NCBI GenBank assembly: GCA_903813345.2 | Contig: CAIIXF020000007.1 | Coordinates: 14,802,714-14,862,713 of the forward strand | Origin: Owenia fusiformis | Taxonomy: Eukaryota; Annelida; Polychaeta; Sabellida; Oweniidae | Direction: 5' to 3' | Length of the DNA stretch: 60,000 bases | Shown here: piece by piece, positions 11,773 through 24,840 of the stretch | Position numbering within the stretch: the first letter of the stretch is position 1 | How the letters are laid out: the number at the start of each line of letters is the position of its first letter | Notes under the pieces: model-generated | Database searches by the model: none | What the model saw: the letters and a program-made list of their open reading frames with translations, nothing else | What the model was told of the DNA's origin: nothing | Program-made: the position numbers and the translations under genes

Positions 11773-12007
11773 AGTTGGAGACAAAAATAAATGACAGGTC
11801 GATTTTCGATCACCATTTCCTAATTATGGTGGTCTGAAAGCCCATAATTTCCAATATTGTCTAGATACATATCCCTTAAAATTTGTATATTTTACATTTT
11901 GTATAATCTCATCCACTGATTTATGGCCTCTTGTAAATTCTCTTATTTTTAACATGGGAAATCCTCACTTCAGCAAATCCACCTGTCATTTATTTATGTC
12001 CCCAACT
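11773..12007. mobile_element. TA-flanked MITE with long inverted ends
   Basis: Flanked by TA on each side. The ends are CAGTTGGAGACAAAAATAAA, continuing to ATGACAGGT, and the inverse ACCTGTCATTTATTTATG, closing CCCCAACTG. Length is 235 bp. This is a Tc1/mariner-type target and a typical MITE with no coding capacity. Confidence 0.8.
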
Positions 12008-12029
12008 GTATGTACAGTGCTGGTATATA

Positions 12030-12185
12030 TTAATTGATCAGTCGTTTAATTGGCATATTTTCTTGAATTTTAACATTTAATGTCCCAAACTCCCACAAAC
12101 TGCAGAAAAGTATACCCCATAAATCATATTTACCAAAATGAGTGTCTCCAAGGCTTCACACCAGCGTATGCATAATGCATTTGTC
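12030..12185. repeat. Relic related to the 9544-10121 element
   Basis: GTCCCAAACTCCCACAAACTGCAGAAAA followed by a CAAGGCTTCACACC-like segment parallels 9612-9700 (GTCTCAAACTCTCCC... and CAAAGCTTCATACC). This is an imperfect fragment with no clear ends. Confidence 0.45.
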
Positions 12186-12850
12186 ACGAGTTTGAGTTGA
12201 AATTTCGCCAAAATGAAGTATGCTAAGGGTAGTCTCTGCCAGGTTTGTTTATTGTGGTAAGTTTGTAAGTGCTCAGAAGCAAATAATTCACGTGCGCAAA
12301 ATAATTAAATAATCTAATTGGTCTAAACTTTGCTGCACATGCGCACAATGTGTGCCATGGTTTTTTCTAGTGATTTCGTTTCGTTTCATGGAGTTTGCGT
12401 TTCAGTGTAACTTCCGCAAAAATGGCGGACCATGGACAGAATTAACAGGTAAAATCACTTCGAAATTTCAAGAGAACTTTTTACCTATAATAGCAAAACT
12501 TTTGTTTTATTTGTGCATTCTATCTATCAGATAAGAGTTTCAGGGGTATGTAGGCAAATTCATTTTGGTAGGAACACTCTGTTTAGTTTGAAAACGCACC
12601 CTATATTATTATATATCAGCACTTTAAACAAATATTTCTTAATCCCAGATTTTAACATATGTGGGAGCCTGCTATAGTATGAATATTTTCATTCCAAATT
12701 TCCAAAAATTTCACACTAGAGGATATAGTCTAACATGTATGATAAATGCAAAATCTTACCCTACCTTTATGGTTTTAGAGGGTGTAATTTTCTAGATATT
12801 GTACAAAAATCATGAAAGTTGATTGTCATGATATTTCAAAGCATATGCAC
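12186..12850. other. Intergenic DNA; nothing recognised
   Basis: No gene was recognised. A 60-codon frame at 12352-12534 contains a plausible splice-donor-like ACAG|GTAAAA, but nothing links it to other exons. Confidence 0.35.
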
Positions 12851-13260
12851 TAGTGTTGTCACAATGTGTCATAATCGTACATTGATGCATCAACAATTTT
12901 CTGGAGTAAACATTGATGCACATAGCGATGTGTATCAGGAAAAGGTCAGAGAAAAGTGCACTATAAAATACCAATCGCAAATGCACTGAAATACTGAATG
13001 TAACAAATAAGTAGTAGTTCTTTGTACTTCTGGGAACGGCAAGGAAAACAATGTAAAAGTTGGAGGTCATTATGGCAAACTAAAATATTTCTAAAGTGAA
13101 AAAATATCGGAGAACATTGGAAAATAAACCAAGCAATGAGAAAAGTAAGACAATATTTAAAGTCGAAACATTGATGTCTTGTTTCACACATTGATACATC
13201 ACCAGAATCACTTTTGGCAATGTATATCACGATGTATCGATTAATCGCAACATTTTTTAT
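12851..13260. mobile_element. Possible hAT-like relic with CACTAGTGTTGTCAC end
   Basis: The CACTAGTGTTGTCACAATG start and the AATGTATATCACGATGTATCG / ATTAATCGCAACA segment near 13215-13250 resemble the ends of hAT elements carrying ATCGATTAATCG-type sequence. I could not find convincing matching terminal repeats or a target duplication. The 149-codon minus frame here has no transposase motif. Confidence 0.35.
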
Positions 13261-15378
13261 TACAATATGCTGTTCTTGGACCTCTGCAGTGACAAAAAAT
13301 AATCGAGAAACATTTGAAAAGTAGAATTCTGAGTTGGAAAAGTTGGATGTTAAATCTATTAAAAAATCAGAAAATGATGAAGAGTTACTTAGACTTTCAC
13401 TTATAAGCAAACTTGGCGGTATAATCAGCTCAATGCTAGCCTTATACAGTCAATATTACATGAGATACACTGTTGCTCTATTAACTACTTAAATTTTTTT
13501 ATTTTTAAATAATGGTGCCTATTCAGATGAATTAGTCCCTATACAATAAATCTAAGCACGGTGAGTTTTATCTCAAATCTCAAATCAAATAATGACAAAT
13601 TCAGAGTCTTTGTCAGGGCTGACTCAACATGAATCCTATTATCCTAAAATATTCATACATGTACACTTATGATAGGCCCACCTTTTTGCATTTGCATCTG
13701 GAAATTTAAAAAACTGCAAAGTTAGAAAACAATGATCTAAGTCTAAGATCTTTGACTGAAGTCTTGCATTTTATTGTTATAGCCCAACGGGATTTTAAAG
13801 TAAAGTTTTTCCATTAGGTTTGGGTGAGGTCTGAAAAATAGGTGTTTCAGAAAATATCTCCAAGAATAAAAAGGACAATGCAAAGCACAATGTCTAAGCT
13901 AGGTCACTTGTTAAGCGAAATATACCAATCGATCATAAAGTATAGCTAATGCATTTCATTGTTAAATACCAGAAGCTGACCTCCTCTCTAGCTATTGGAT
14001 CATTTTATTTTTTATTTGTCATAAAGATTTATGTTTCTCACAGATAGCGGTTTATAACATTTTTATGGGATTTCCACTGTGGTGTGGAAGGTAAAATATT
14101 GGTTCCCATAAACTACTGAGGCCTTGGAAGTACATTTAGCTGTTTAATTGCTCTAAAATCGCTAAAAAGTGGCTAAAAATTACCTCTTCCTCTCACATTT
14201 TCATGCAAATGTCAGTACCTTTCTTATTTCTCTGATTACTGATATGCTTTCAAATTAAAAATGTTTAATAGCTTGTTGAAATGAACCAGTGACCTCCAAT
14301 CTTTATGTCAAATATATATATATTTATGTCGTATATATAGATATTGTAATAGTCTTAAACAATTTTTGGGAATGGTGTTCAGCAGTTTGTGTTCAGATTT
14401 TGGTGATTATTGTGCAGTGGTTTGTGTTCGGCATTTGACGCTTGGTGTCTGTAACAAATGGCAATGGCAGCTTCATGCCATCACTTAACCACTCTCTATT
14501 TATGTGCTCGACATCTCCATGTAGACATGCTCAAAAACTTTGCTGGTTGTGAATGTTCCCTGAATGTTTTTAGCAGGCGAGAACAGCCTACTGTATGTCC
14601 ATGCAGTGCACCGCTATCTGCCCAAAATTAGCCATATTGTGGTGAATGTGACAGCTTCTTTAGGTTCACAAGAATTGATCAGTATTCAGTCTTATTGTAC
14701 AATATATAGAAAATGTGGTTATTTATAGTAAGTAGATTAAGATTAATGTTATTTTGTATGAGCTGATTTATCTTTCCATAGTCAACAAAATATCTTAATG
14801 TACCATCTCTAGAAATAAATTCAAGGTCAAAATGCACGCAGGATGCATTGACATTGTAAACTGATTCTAACATTTTAAGAAACAAATACATACCCAAACT
14901 TATTTCATTATGAATGATTAAATGACCTAGTATTAATGTAGATTTAATAAGTATAAAACAGTGCAGCAACTGATCCAGGATTTTGTGTTAGGAGGGTCAC
15001 TTATATATTACCATCTTCATTTGAATTTGTTCTGTTCTTGCCAATTGTCACTTAATTATCAGTGACATAGCTGGGTTATTTAAATAAGACAATCAAATTA
15101 TAGTTGCAGTTGCTGAACAAATAAAAGCCTTGAATTAGGTGAAGTAAGTGATGCAATTTCTCTCAAGGTTCTAACATACAATTGGAAAAGGGAAGAATGT
15201 AAATTTCAAAGATTCAATATAATTATAGTTTCAGTGCTCATGGATGTTGACTCACAAATGTGTTTTTTGATTAACTAATTGAAAATTTACCCTACCACTA
15301 CCAATCGTTCATATTTTCATAGCTTTTGTTCGTGTTCAGAAATCCTGTTCATGCAGCTACCTCATCTTGACATGCCCA
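13261..15378. other. Intergenic DNA; nothing recognised
   Basis: Long AT-rich stretch. The 96-codon minus frame at 14679-14969 and the shorter frames have no recognisable motifs. There is a short TGTGTTCGG/TTTGTGTTCAG repetition near 14380-14440. Confidence 0.4.
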
Positions 15379-16058
15379 TAGGGATCCCACAATCTTTTTT
15401 TCGATTCGATATGTATCTCAATATTATGAAAACAATTCGATACACATATTCATTTAAATGTCTGTGTATACATGGGGGGACAGTCGAGTCCCCCCTGCTA
15501 AAAAAAGCATAGAAAGTGGTGTTGTTATTGAACGTTAGGTTTTTAAAAGACCTCCACACCTCAGACTTACCCTTAGTGTTTTGTTTATTGCAATGATGTT
15601 CTCCATATTACGAATATCAGCAAATTTATGGGATTTAAATCTCGCCGAGGTTTCATTATTCATTAAATATTCGAACGTCATGTTTGATTGTCATTCGCTA
15701 AATAAATTCGCAAATTGGAAAAATGCTATAACATCTTAAACATTGAAATAAAGATATAGGGCCCTATCGCATTTATTACGTATTAAAATAATTAATGGTA
15801 TAATATTTGGTATGGAAATGCATGTAAGACATCTATGTGGTGTGTCATGTTAGCTCTTCAAAAGATTTTTAATTTTCAATTTTTCTCGGAGTTTTGCTGT
15901 GTCAATTTTGGTTTAATAGAGCTGTTTTACTATACGGGTAAGTTGATTTAAAAAACGATTATGGATAATATCGAAAATATAGGATCCATATCGATTAATC
16001 GAATCAGAGGTGATTTCTAGCGATTATATTGGTGCATCGAGCAATCGTGGGATCCCTT
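15379..16058. mobile_element. hAT-like non-autonomous element (AGGGATCCCACRAT ends)
   Basis: The inverted ends are AGGGATCCCACAAT and ATCGTGGGATCCCT. ATGCCCA flanks both sides (just before 15379 and after 16058), giving a 7-8 bp target duplication. The interior contains ATCGATTAATCGAAT-type sequence common in hAT relatives. About 680 bp, with no transposase. Confidence 0.65.
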
Positions 16059-16573
16059 ATGCCCAACTACCCAATAACAAACTCAATATGCAAGATTGGT
16101 AAACTATGTTAATGTATAGAATGCAGTAGCAAATCAACCTCTTAGTCCTAGTATCCTGACTATAAGTCAATCCTGTTGATTTTGTTTAAGGTCTTTTTGA
16201 GCCATGTAAATACATCCACCTAAAGACACAGCTATCTGCTTTCAAATTCAAAAATGTGTGAATAAAACAAATAAGTTAGTAGGCATACTTGAATTGATTT
16301 AATTTTTGCAATGGGTTATGCATGGACACATCTGTTTGCTTTGTCAGGAAGTTGATAAAGCAATTACGTATCCTTGCATCTGAGTCCCTCAACAGCTCAA
16401 GGGGCCATAAGAATTATTGGGAATAAAAGAAAATGCTACATATCAGATGCATTAATTAAGAAGGATTAGTTAGATATGTGTATGTATATCTTTTTAGAAT
16501 TATTAACTTAAATCATCTAATCTCGCTTGGACAACAAAAAATTTTTTTAGCATGGTGTTTATATTTCGATTAA

Positions 16574-17338
16574 AGGGCCCATATAAAGTTTAAACCACTT
16601 TGGCTTATATTGTAGTCTTACCCAATGTTATCAAAGTGTGATATGTGAAACTTTTTTTTTAAATTTCAAAAAGTGGTTTTTGATAGACTTTTTGTTCCAA
16701 AATTTTTGAATTTATTTAAAACTAACTTTTAAAGGTCATTGATATCTTCTAATTAGCCACAATTCATACCAATGCATAGCAATCATCCTCCTGTGTTTTT
16801 TGCCGAAAAAATTAAGAAAATCGGTTCATAAATAAGCGAGAAATGAACTTATCAGTGCATGCAAATGGTTCTGAGAAAAATGTATTTCAAAATTTTAGTT
16901 CTCATAGAAACCAATGGTACAATGATATCTAAAACATAATTTATTCTTCCTTTTAACCTGGTTAGACAATCGACATTGGTTTTTTATGGAAGTCTAACAT
17001 ATTTATATTTTTTTTCAAAAAGTTTTTGGTACCTTAGTGACATCACTAATGTTTCAAAATATTTTTGATATGCTAAAACATTGAAGTGGCCCATTAAATA
17101 TGGCATTTTATTATTGAAATAGTGTGTCCTTTGTCCAACCTTTGCATTGGTGTTAAAAAGATAATCTTTTTTGAAATGCATTAAGAAATATTTGATGATT
17201 AAGAAATTTGAATATTTGAGAAATGAAATGCTCACAACTTTTTTTTCAAAATTTTATTTTGTTCTAAAATCACTTTTTAAGTCCTGACAAATAGTAAATG
17301 AATGATAAAAAAATATTTTCAAACTTTAGACGGGGACT
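16574..17338. mobile_element. TTAA-flanked non-autonomous element
   Basis: TTAA at 16570-16573 and 17339-17342 flanks the ends AGGGCCCATATAAAGTTT and AAACTTTAGACGGGGACT, which are imperfect inverted repeats. The interior is AT-rich with long T and A runs. Frames inside, for example the minus frame at 16984-17235, show no transposase motif. The target site fits piggyBac- or Kolobok-type transposition. Confidence 0.6.
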
Positions 17339-17460
17339 TTAAAGGATTTAAACCCAGGGCTCAATGAATTGTGGAAGGTTTTAAACATGAGGGTTTTGTA
17401 CAATAATTTAAATGAGGAGAAGGTAGTCCAAATTTAAAAGCTAGCATATAACACATGAGT

Positions 17461-17976
17461 GCATTCAATATATATATCTTTTATTGACTCAATAACCATG
17501 TCATGTAAATGACATATCAGTCACTACAGTGTACAAAAAACTACAAACTACAACTTCATACTACAAAACTACTTTACATCAGTTTCACATGTCAGGGTAT
17601 GATATCAGTGTGGTGTATCCATAATACATGTGTTTTAAAAAATGTTTACATAATATTAATCATTTTCCAAATTTTTAAAAGAGTGATATACAAATTTGGC
17701 TAAATGTAAGTTAACATAAGAGCTTTTACTAGACATAATAGTTTCAAACAGTTTATCTGGATCTTTGCACTGTTTCAGATCAGATTCTAAAGTTTCAAAC
17801 AAAAGTTCTCTGTGTTTTAAGTTCTTTGTACAGCTTGTGATAAAGTGAAGCTCATCCTCAATTACCCCACATTCACTACACAACCTTTCACTTGTGGGTT
17901 TTGGCTTTGGTTTTGAGTACCGCCCAACTTCTAAATAACATGCTTTATACAATATCAATAAAAGAATGAAATCCAT
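17461..17976 (-). pseudogene. 3' end of a non-LTR retrotransposon (LINE), minus strand
   Basis: On the minus strand, 17976 to 17656 encodes about 106 residues with the motif RLCSECGVIEDELHFITSC. This C-x2-C ... H-x4-C arrangement (RxCxxC, EDExHF, C) is common at the extreme C-terminus of LINE reverse-transcriptase polyproteins. About 190 bp of 3' UTR follow, ending AGTCAATAAAAGATATATAT. That same tail recurs near 52020 and 57160, and a copy of the coding end is at about 52060-52160. The reverse-transcriptase body is absent, so this is a 5'-truncated insertion. Confidence 0.65.
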
Positions 17977-19440
17977 TTTCAGATTTCAGATTATTTTATT
18001 CCAAGTAAGTCATTCCTGCTCACCTGATCGGAATCACTAAATATCTATTTTAAATGTCTCAATCTGATGTTGAATCAAAGGTTTTTGAGTAGAAGTTTGC
18101 CATCAACAAATTAAAAAGTATTTCAACTTTTCTTTACACCTTCATTTCTGATTAAATAGGGGAAACTCATTCTGATACTCACCCCATCTTTCTGTCTCCA
18201 ACCAGAAATATACTACATGTACTGTGAAGCTAATAGAAGGTCATGATTTCTCATGATGGGGATAACTATGATTTTGAATAAGCTGAACTGAGGGTAAAAC
18301 AAGATTATGATAAGTACAGTTATTACCACATGCTGCCATCTAGTGAGAGAAAAATGACACAGGAAATATTATTTAAGTCGAAAGTATAAAATTATCAAGG
18401 TAATACTGACTTTCTGTATTTTCAGAAAAATGTCAATTCCGCATGTTGGAATTGATCAAAATTTAAGATCTTGCAATTCTGCCTAAAGGCCAATTCCATC
18501 AGTGCTCTGCGAAAAATGGAATTTTAGAGGGAGGGCCGCTATGTATGGATATAGTATAAATATCTTTTATATAGTATAAATATCTTGGCACTTGAGCTTT
18601 TCAAAGATTATTTATTCAGATTTTTACAGTTTGAGTCATCCTATTCTAACAGCAATTTATGTTCTTTTTAATATCTTTTTTATATTAAGACTGCCTCATA
18701 TGTGCAAGCTGTTGCAAGGCAAGAGTGAATGAATAAATGTTTGGCCTCCCAGTCTATATCTCTTCTACTGTGCTCTGATACATCATTATTTCAAAATAAG
18801 ATGATGACATTGACTCAAGCATATTTCATTTGTTGATTGATTGATTGCATTTTACCAAAAGTACAACATTTAAAAACTCTTGCCTAATTGGTGTTTGATG
18901 GATATGTTTTCAAACTTGATCAAATCAGGCAATAAACTGGAATGAACAATTTTATTTTATCAGGGCCTGTGAACATAATTATGTTTTCAGGGGTATAAAT
19001 AACAATTAACTCTTGAAGTCAGTTGTTTGAATTTCTTAATTCAGAATTAGTCTCAGGAAAAACAGATAGGGCTGGAAATAAGTCACACATGGAGTAATAT
19101 TTGAAATTTGGTATGGCAATAAACCCACATTTTAGGATCTAATATGAGAATGCCCCCCCCCCCCATTCTGATACTCATAGCATCTTTCTGTTTCACCTGA
19201 GGGCTGAGAAGAAATGAGATGTCATGGTGTATCATGATGCCCCCCCCAAATTATGACTTTTGAGGTTTGGCAATGGTCAGACTTCTACTTTTCTACTTTC
19301 TGATATGAGAATGGTCATGGAAAATATGTTCTCTCACTTGTGGTATGGCATTGATCTAGTTGTTACACACAGATTTAATTATCCCATTGTTCTGAAGGAT
19401 GTAGGGAACGCCTCTGTCTGTACATAGATACTTATGTACG
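17977..19440. other. Intergenic DNA with copies of a short dispersed repeat
   Basis: About 18167-18260 and 19157-19250 share CATTCTGATACTCA followed by ATCTTTCTGT and, further on, CATGATG with C/G runs. A reverse copy is at about 24160-24265. A duplicated ATAGTATAAATATCTT is at 18551-18586. No exon was seen. Confidence 0.45.
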
Positions 19441-20225
19441 TACATCCATTCATTTGTCCATCCATCCGTCAGTCCATCTGTCCACCCAGGCGATAACTGT
19501 CAGCCCATCCATCTGTCTGTCCATCCAGGCAATAACTGAAATACTGTTGGCCGGATTTTGTTCATATTTTGTACATATATACCCTATGGGGGTAGATGTT
19601 CTGCTTGAAAGCCAATTTTCAAAATGGCCACTCATTTAAAAATGGTGCCCATATTAGTGCTAAAAAATGAAAAATGGTGGCTTTTACACGCTATTTTACG
19701 TTTTTTGCTGTAACTCAAGGAGTAGTGGAGCGATTTTGTTCACATTTGGTTTGTGAATACTATTAAGCATGACACACTTTTCAACGGCACTTCTTTCAAA
19801 ATAGCCGCCATTTTAACGTTTTTTTAAAGTATTGGAGCGATTTTGTTCTACTATAAGCATGGCACACTGTGTCATGACTTAATTTGTGTTTTTTTACGTT
19901 TTATACTATAACCCAAAAAGTAATAGAGCTATTTTATTCATATTTGATACGTGAATACTCATACACTGTCTTATGACATTTTGGCTAGTACATGTGTGCG
20001 ATTTTGTTGAAATCTTATATGTGGCTACTTAAAAGCACATTACACTTTCTAATGACAATTTGGCTTGTGAGCAACCATTTTGAAATTGATGATCATTTCT
20101 TGGGTGTTATTTTACAATTTTTGCTCAATATTTCATTTGTAAAAATGCCAGCCATGGCTGTTCGATGGGATTTGCTAAGCTTTGGCGTTGCTGTTGTCTA
20201 GTTTGAGGTTGTTTTCGATCATTTT
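19441..20225 (+). repeat. Dispersed repeat, GTCCATCC start and ATGGCGGCCATTTT family
   Basis: Begins with GTCCATCCATCCGTC-type runs. It then contains GCCGGATTTTGTTCATATTT, repeated AGCGATTTTGTTC-CACATTTGGT units and AAAATAGCCGCCATTTTAA, and ends CCAGCCATGGCTGTTCGATG ... TTGTCTAGTTTG. The end matches 8585-8650 in reverse. The frames within it are artefacts. Confidence 0.7.
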
Positions 20226-20284
20226 CCTCAAAGATCTGCCTTTTTCCTGGTGCTTTAGACATTTTGAATGCTCTAGGTCTTATT

Positions 20285-20465
20285 TATTAGATATTTGATA
20301 TGGCGTTGGTCCTATATTTGGACATTTGGTATGGCATTGGTCTTATATTTGGACATTTGGTATTTCTTTTGGGCGTTATTTTGGTTGGTATGGGAACACA
20401 TTGAAATTTGACAGATTGGTATGGGAACATATTGAAATTTGACAGATTGGTATGGGAATATTGAT
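20285..20465. repeat. Short tandem repeats of about 31-33 bp
   Basis: Two successive short tandem patches. One is TTTGGACATTTGGTATGGC with GTTGGTCCTATA (two to three units). The other is TTGGTATGGGAACA followed by TATTGAAATTTGACAGA (three units, the last shortened). Confidence 0.75.
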
Positions 20466-20535
20466 ATCTGATGGTTCAGCCTTGGAGCCCCACAGAATTT
20501 TGTATACAGTGAACCCCTGGGCTAATATGAACATT

Positions 20536-21659
20536 TTTAGCATGCTGCCTTATTTCAGCAAATATATCCCACGCGACTGACTTATTTTTCAAAGAGTGCA
20601 AAAAATGATTTCCCTGGACTAAATAATTAATATCTCAATAACTACTGAATGAATCTGGATAAAATTTTCACAAAGGGAAGATACACTGGCCTGGCTCATG
20701 AAAAAAATGAATGAATTTTTTCGTACATAAACATGACTGGGCATAAATATACCACAGGCCTGTCAACTTGGGAACACCTAACATGAGTGACTTGGAAATG
20801 TTGAACACCTCCCCTCAAAATGTGGACACCTTGGTCCAAATCTGAACACCTTGATCCAAATTTTGAACACCTTGGTTTAAATTTTATTACATCTTGCCAT
20901 ATTTTGAACACCTCAAATTTTTCGCGCTCACTACGCTCGTGTTTCAAACATCCATCAACGGGGGGGGGGGGGGGGGGGGGGCCGTCGTTCATATTTTTGC
21001 TGTGAAGACGATCTTTTTTAGAAAATTTTCTACAGAAAGATTTTTGCTTGACAATTACCAGGTAAAATGCGTATTTGCGTGACATTTTCTGTCACGCAAA
21101 AATAACTGGCGTGACTTCAAATTCTTCAGCAAATGCGTGACAAATACGCAAATTGCGGGACAGTTGACAGGCCTGATACCATGAATACTCCTCCGGAATC
21201 CGCCGCTTCGCCCCTGGGAAGATTCAACGTCTGATCAGAATCCAAAACTGAATTTGCAGCGATTGAATGTTCAAATTTTCAGTTCAGAAAATATTCTAGT
21301 TTCTATTTTCGATGACCATAATCGGCTTCAAAGAGCCTAAAGAGCTCGAAATCGCAATCCATTTCCTCCACATTGTTCGTTTGATTGTATTTGGCCGCCA
21401 TTTTGTATGATTTGTTCACTTAAAACAACTAAAACACTGTTTGAATTGTTGAATTGAGAAATATTTTTCGAAAGATTGCCATTTCTAGGTCAACAGGAAG
21501 TCACGTAAGGCACTGAATGAATCGGGAAATCTAATTGGATCATAAGAATGGTCCAAAAGTGTTAAGTTTTTTAAAGTTTAAACTCGGGTGGATGGATCCG
21601 CCGGCAGTCACTCAGGATAGTAAAGCATGGGCGGATACACTCGCCGGCAGCATGCTAAA
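20536..21659. mobile_element. Element with TTTAGCATGCTGCC inverted ends, host of a nested insertion
   Basis: TTTAGCATGCTGCC at 20536-20549 is mirrored by GGCAGCATGCTAAA at 21646-21659. A second element (20755-21175) sits inside. Removing it leaves about 700 bp with no coding frame. The superfamily is unclear. Confidence 0.5.
20755..21175. mobile_element. Nested element with CAGGCCTGTCAACT ends
   Basis: The inverted ends CAGGCCTGTCAACT and AGTTGACAGGCCTG are flanked by ATACCA on both sides, a 6-bp target duplication. The interior has several GAACACCTTGGT-type repeats (about 20775-20915) and a long G tract at 20958-20982. Inverted TGCGTGAC motifs lie at 21070-21150. The CAGGCC start and 5-6 bp duplications resemble the CAGGCCCGTAGCC MITEs. 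Confidence 0.75.
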
Positions 21660-21702
21660 GGTTAAAGAGGAGGAAGTGTATTTGATATACATCATCTCTG
21701 AT

Positions 21703-22144
21703 CAATAACCCAGATGCGAGTAGAAATAATCTTGATTTACGTCATTAAAAATTCAAAATTCAGTCAAAGTAATATCATTTTTGAAATCTACATGTAAAAT
21801 TACATCTAGAAATGTGGTTTTAAAAAGTGTTTATCAACTTTGAAAAATTAATTTTCTTTGAAAATGTGACTTCTAGCTCGGGGAGATTCCCCATAGACCC
21901 CATGCTATAAAATCACAAAAAATGAAATATCTTTTCTTTTAGTGGACAGATAATATTTTGCTTTACTGGACATATGTTCATTAGTATAAGTATCAGACAC
22001 ATAAGGGTTATATGAAAATTGAACCACTTAAATTGATAATATTCAAGTTTAAGGGAACTTTCTTATATACCTGCCATGTTAATTGCCCCGAATCAGCCAC
22101 CTAGTGGTGAAACTGGTAACTACCTACTCGCATTTGGGTAATTG
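21703..22144. mobile_element. MITE with ACCCARATGCGAGTAG inverted ends
   Basis: CAATAACCCAGATGCGAGTAG-type left end (21703-21723) is mirrored by CTACTCGCATTTGGGTAATTG at 22124-22144. About 442 bp and AT-rich, with no coding capacity. No unambiguous target duplication was seen. Confidence 0.65.
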
Positions 22145-24631
22145 AATGACCTTCTCCCTCAAAAAATACACATTAAGAATATGCTAATCTTAACCTAACT
22201 TGGACCAGTTCTCTTAATTGACAATTCTGTTTTATGAGCTTGATATAGCTTCATACAAGGTCAAATTACAATTCGATAAAGCATGATTGGACTGTAAATA
22301 ATAATATACGTCACAATCTAATCATGCGTATCTACTGAATAATCACAGAAATAGTAAAGTTTATATTTGTGTATTTATAGCAGGATTAATCATGTTGCCT
22401 GGGATCTTTTCATTATAAATCTTCTCTGTGACTCGTTAGTTGGCATGGCAACAGATGAAATAAATAATGAAAAGCAATAGTTTGACATGTAATATAAGGT
22501 TATGCTTGAATTATTATATCTTCTTTAACATTATCAAGAGAATAGGTTAATCATTTTAAGTGCAAGTAGGGCAATTTCTGCAACTCACCTTATAACGCAA
22601 TACATTGAGAGAAAACACTGTGTATCTCATCATTCAAATATTATTTTTCGTTACTTAAAAGATGTTTGACACATTTTTTGAAAAAATGACTCCAAAAAAA
22701 ATATGTTCTTTTAATTTTCAAATATTTTTAATTTTTAATCATCAAATACAATACAATATACTGAAAACAAATTTCTCTACTTCAAATAGATTAAGTTCAA
22801 CAATTTTTTTTGCACATATAGAGTATTTCATATCATTTAAAAAAATTGTGATGACATGTTGTTAAAGTCTATGATGTTTTGCATATGTTTGAACAGTTTT
22901 CTCTTATGAAATTGAAATTGGCTCAATGTTAAATGAACTCTGCCAAATTAAATAGCCGCCAATTTTTGAAATTGAGTAAATCCGCCAAATTATAGCATTA
23001 GGTTGTATTCTCATCAACAAAATTTTGTCTGAAATAAATTAGCAATGTCTCATTAAAAAGTCACTTAAGATATTTAATTTATAAATAGGTTTTATACATC
23101 ACGATCACAATTTGGTGATACATGTATTGTGTAAGCTGACTACAATATGAAGTGGTATAAAATTCACTTGGAGCCATTAACAGTGTTCCCTACTAAAAAA
23201 TAGTCCTGTTCGACAATTAAGGTTATTTCATGGTCCTGGGAAAACAAGCGCAATAAGCGTTAAGTGTGGTTGATAATTTAGGGATAATGATAAGGTATGA
23301 AAATGTTATTTTCTAGTCTTCTTTCATTTCTAAAGGCACACCGGAAGTCACCAAACAGAATTTCAGTCTCACAGAATTTAGGGATATTGCAATTCATAAT
23401 TGCAGTGACCCTGAAATAATTTGACTCGTTAGTTGTTAAATGTGTGTGAATATGATAATGTCACGCCACGAATGGTTAAAATACCTTATTATATGTTCGA
23501 AGCTTTACGTTGCTTAGATTTACTGTAAGGGTTGTCATACATCCAAACAGGCGCCATATTTGAAAGCAAAATATCAGTAAACATACCTTTACCCAGGTTA
23601 CATAATGCTTGCTGAACATAAGGTAATAGACAATAAAATAATCATTTATATGGATTTGCAAACAAAACAAACCGAATGTAATAAACATTTGGCTGTCATG
23701 GCTCTAGATATAAGAGTTTCATTATAAAAGGAATGCCATGTACTCGTGAAAGCATAAAGTTCAGTGAATGTTATTTTGGTTGGTCAGCTGGATTTTTGTT
23801 CGACCATATTCTCAATATTCTGATTGAGAAAGGCTTAACTGAGGCTGGATTAAAAGATTATTTCCAACTCAAAGAGAGTATAATTGTCTCTTTTGAAAAG
23901 GTAAACTCAGACTAACTGAAAGGAACATAAGGATGCTTGTTTGTAGACATCATCTAAAAGCAGTAAAAATTAAACAAGAAATCACTGCTCAGAGGATGAC
24001 TGTCATTGTCTCCCAGTTTACCAGATTTTAAGTACATGTCTCTTATTATGAATATTAGGACAATGAAGTATCTAGATTTGTAGTCAGATATTGGCATTTA
24101 GTATTCATCTTTGCTGTATGAAACATGCATTCACTATGAATTAAGGTTGTGTTTGCTTTAAGTCTTTTCATCAGGAAGAACATGGCATCTCATTTCTTCT
24201 TAGCCTTGAGATTATAATTGTGTCTAGTGAAACAGCAAGATGTGATGAGTATCAGAATGAGGTCTGTATGTGCCTTATAGAATTTTGTCTGCTTCATTGT
24301 TTAAATTTTTTTTATTCTGTTCATTGTTCTTTGGTAATGGCCAGAATAAAATTTGAGGTCATATATTTGACATACATGTAAATCATAAAATCGAGGTCTT
24401 TGTTCCGATTCTGATATGATAAACAACTATTTGCATTTATGAATTTTAGCGGTCATACATACTCCAATATAGACCAGTAAATCATAAATCAATTGTTGTG
24501 GCTATTGTGATGTCACGTATCATATTAGAAGACATGATAAATGCAATTCAAATATTGTCACTCTTTCACAGAAATTGACATTGTTAAGCATATTGAGTGA
24601 AGCTGTGACTGCACTATGACTGGCCTACCCT
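22145..24631. other. Intergenic DNA; nothing firm
   Basis: No exon was recognised; the 60-70 codon frames at 23476-23688 and 23733-23915 show no known motif. At about 24160-24265 there is a reverse copy of the CATTCTGATACTCAT repeat seen at 18.2 and 19.2 kb. Confidence 0.4.
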
Positions 24632-24840
24632 CAGGCCCGTAGCCAGGATTTGCCAAGGGGGGGTTCAGTTTTCAAAAATTTCCAGGGGGGTTCACATTTG
24701 ACAATTTTGACCTAAATATGGCTAAAATCACTTGAGAAGTGCTCAAAATGGTGAAAAACTGCATGATTTTGAAAAAAAATTTGGCCAGGGGGGGTTCGCC
24801 CGAACCCTGCGAACCCCCCCCCCCCCTGGCTACGGGCCTG
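24632..24840 (+). mobile_element. CAGGCC-ended MITE, copy 2
   Basis: The ends CAGGCCCGTAGCCAGGA and CCTGGCTACGGGCCTG are flanked by TACCCT on both sides (6-bp target duplication). It is over 90 percent similar by eye to the copies at 2318 and 32472, and differs mainly in G-run lengths. Confidence 0.9.

Noticed and set aside
12961-13410. 149-codon minus frame, the longest in the window
   Set aside because: Low-complexity Ser/Phe/Ile composition, lies across a hAT-like relic, and has no domain or splice context.
20696-21085. 129-codon minus frame with a poly-proline run
   Set aside because: The prolines come from the G tract of a nested transposon; both strands are open here because of simple repeats.
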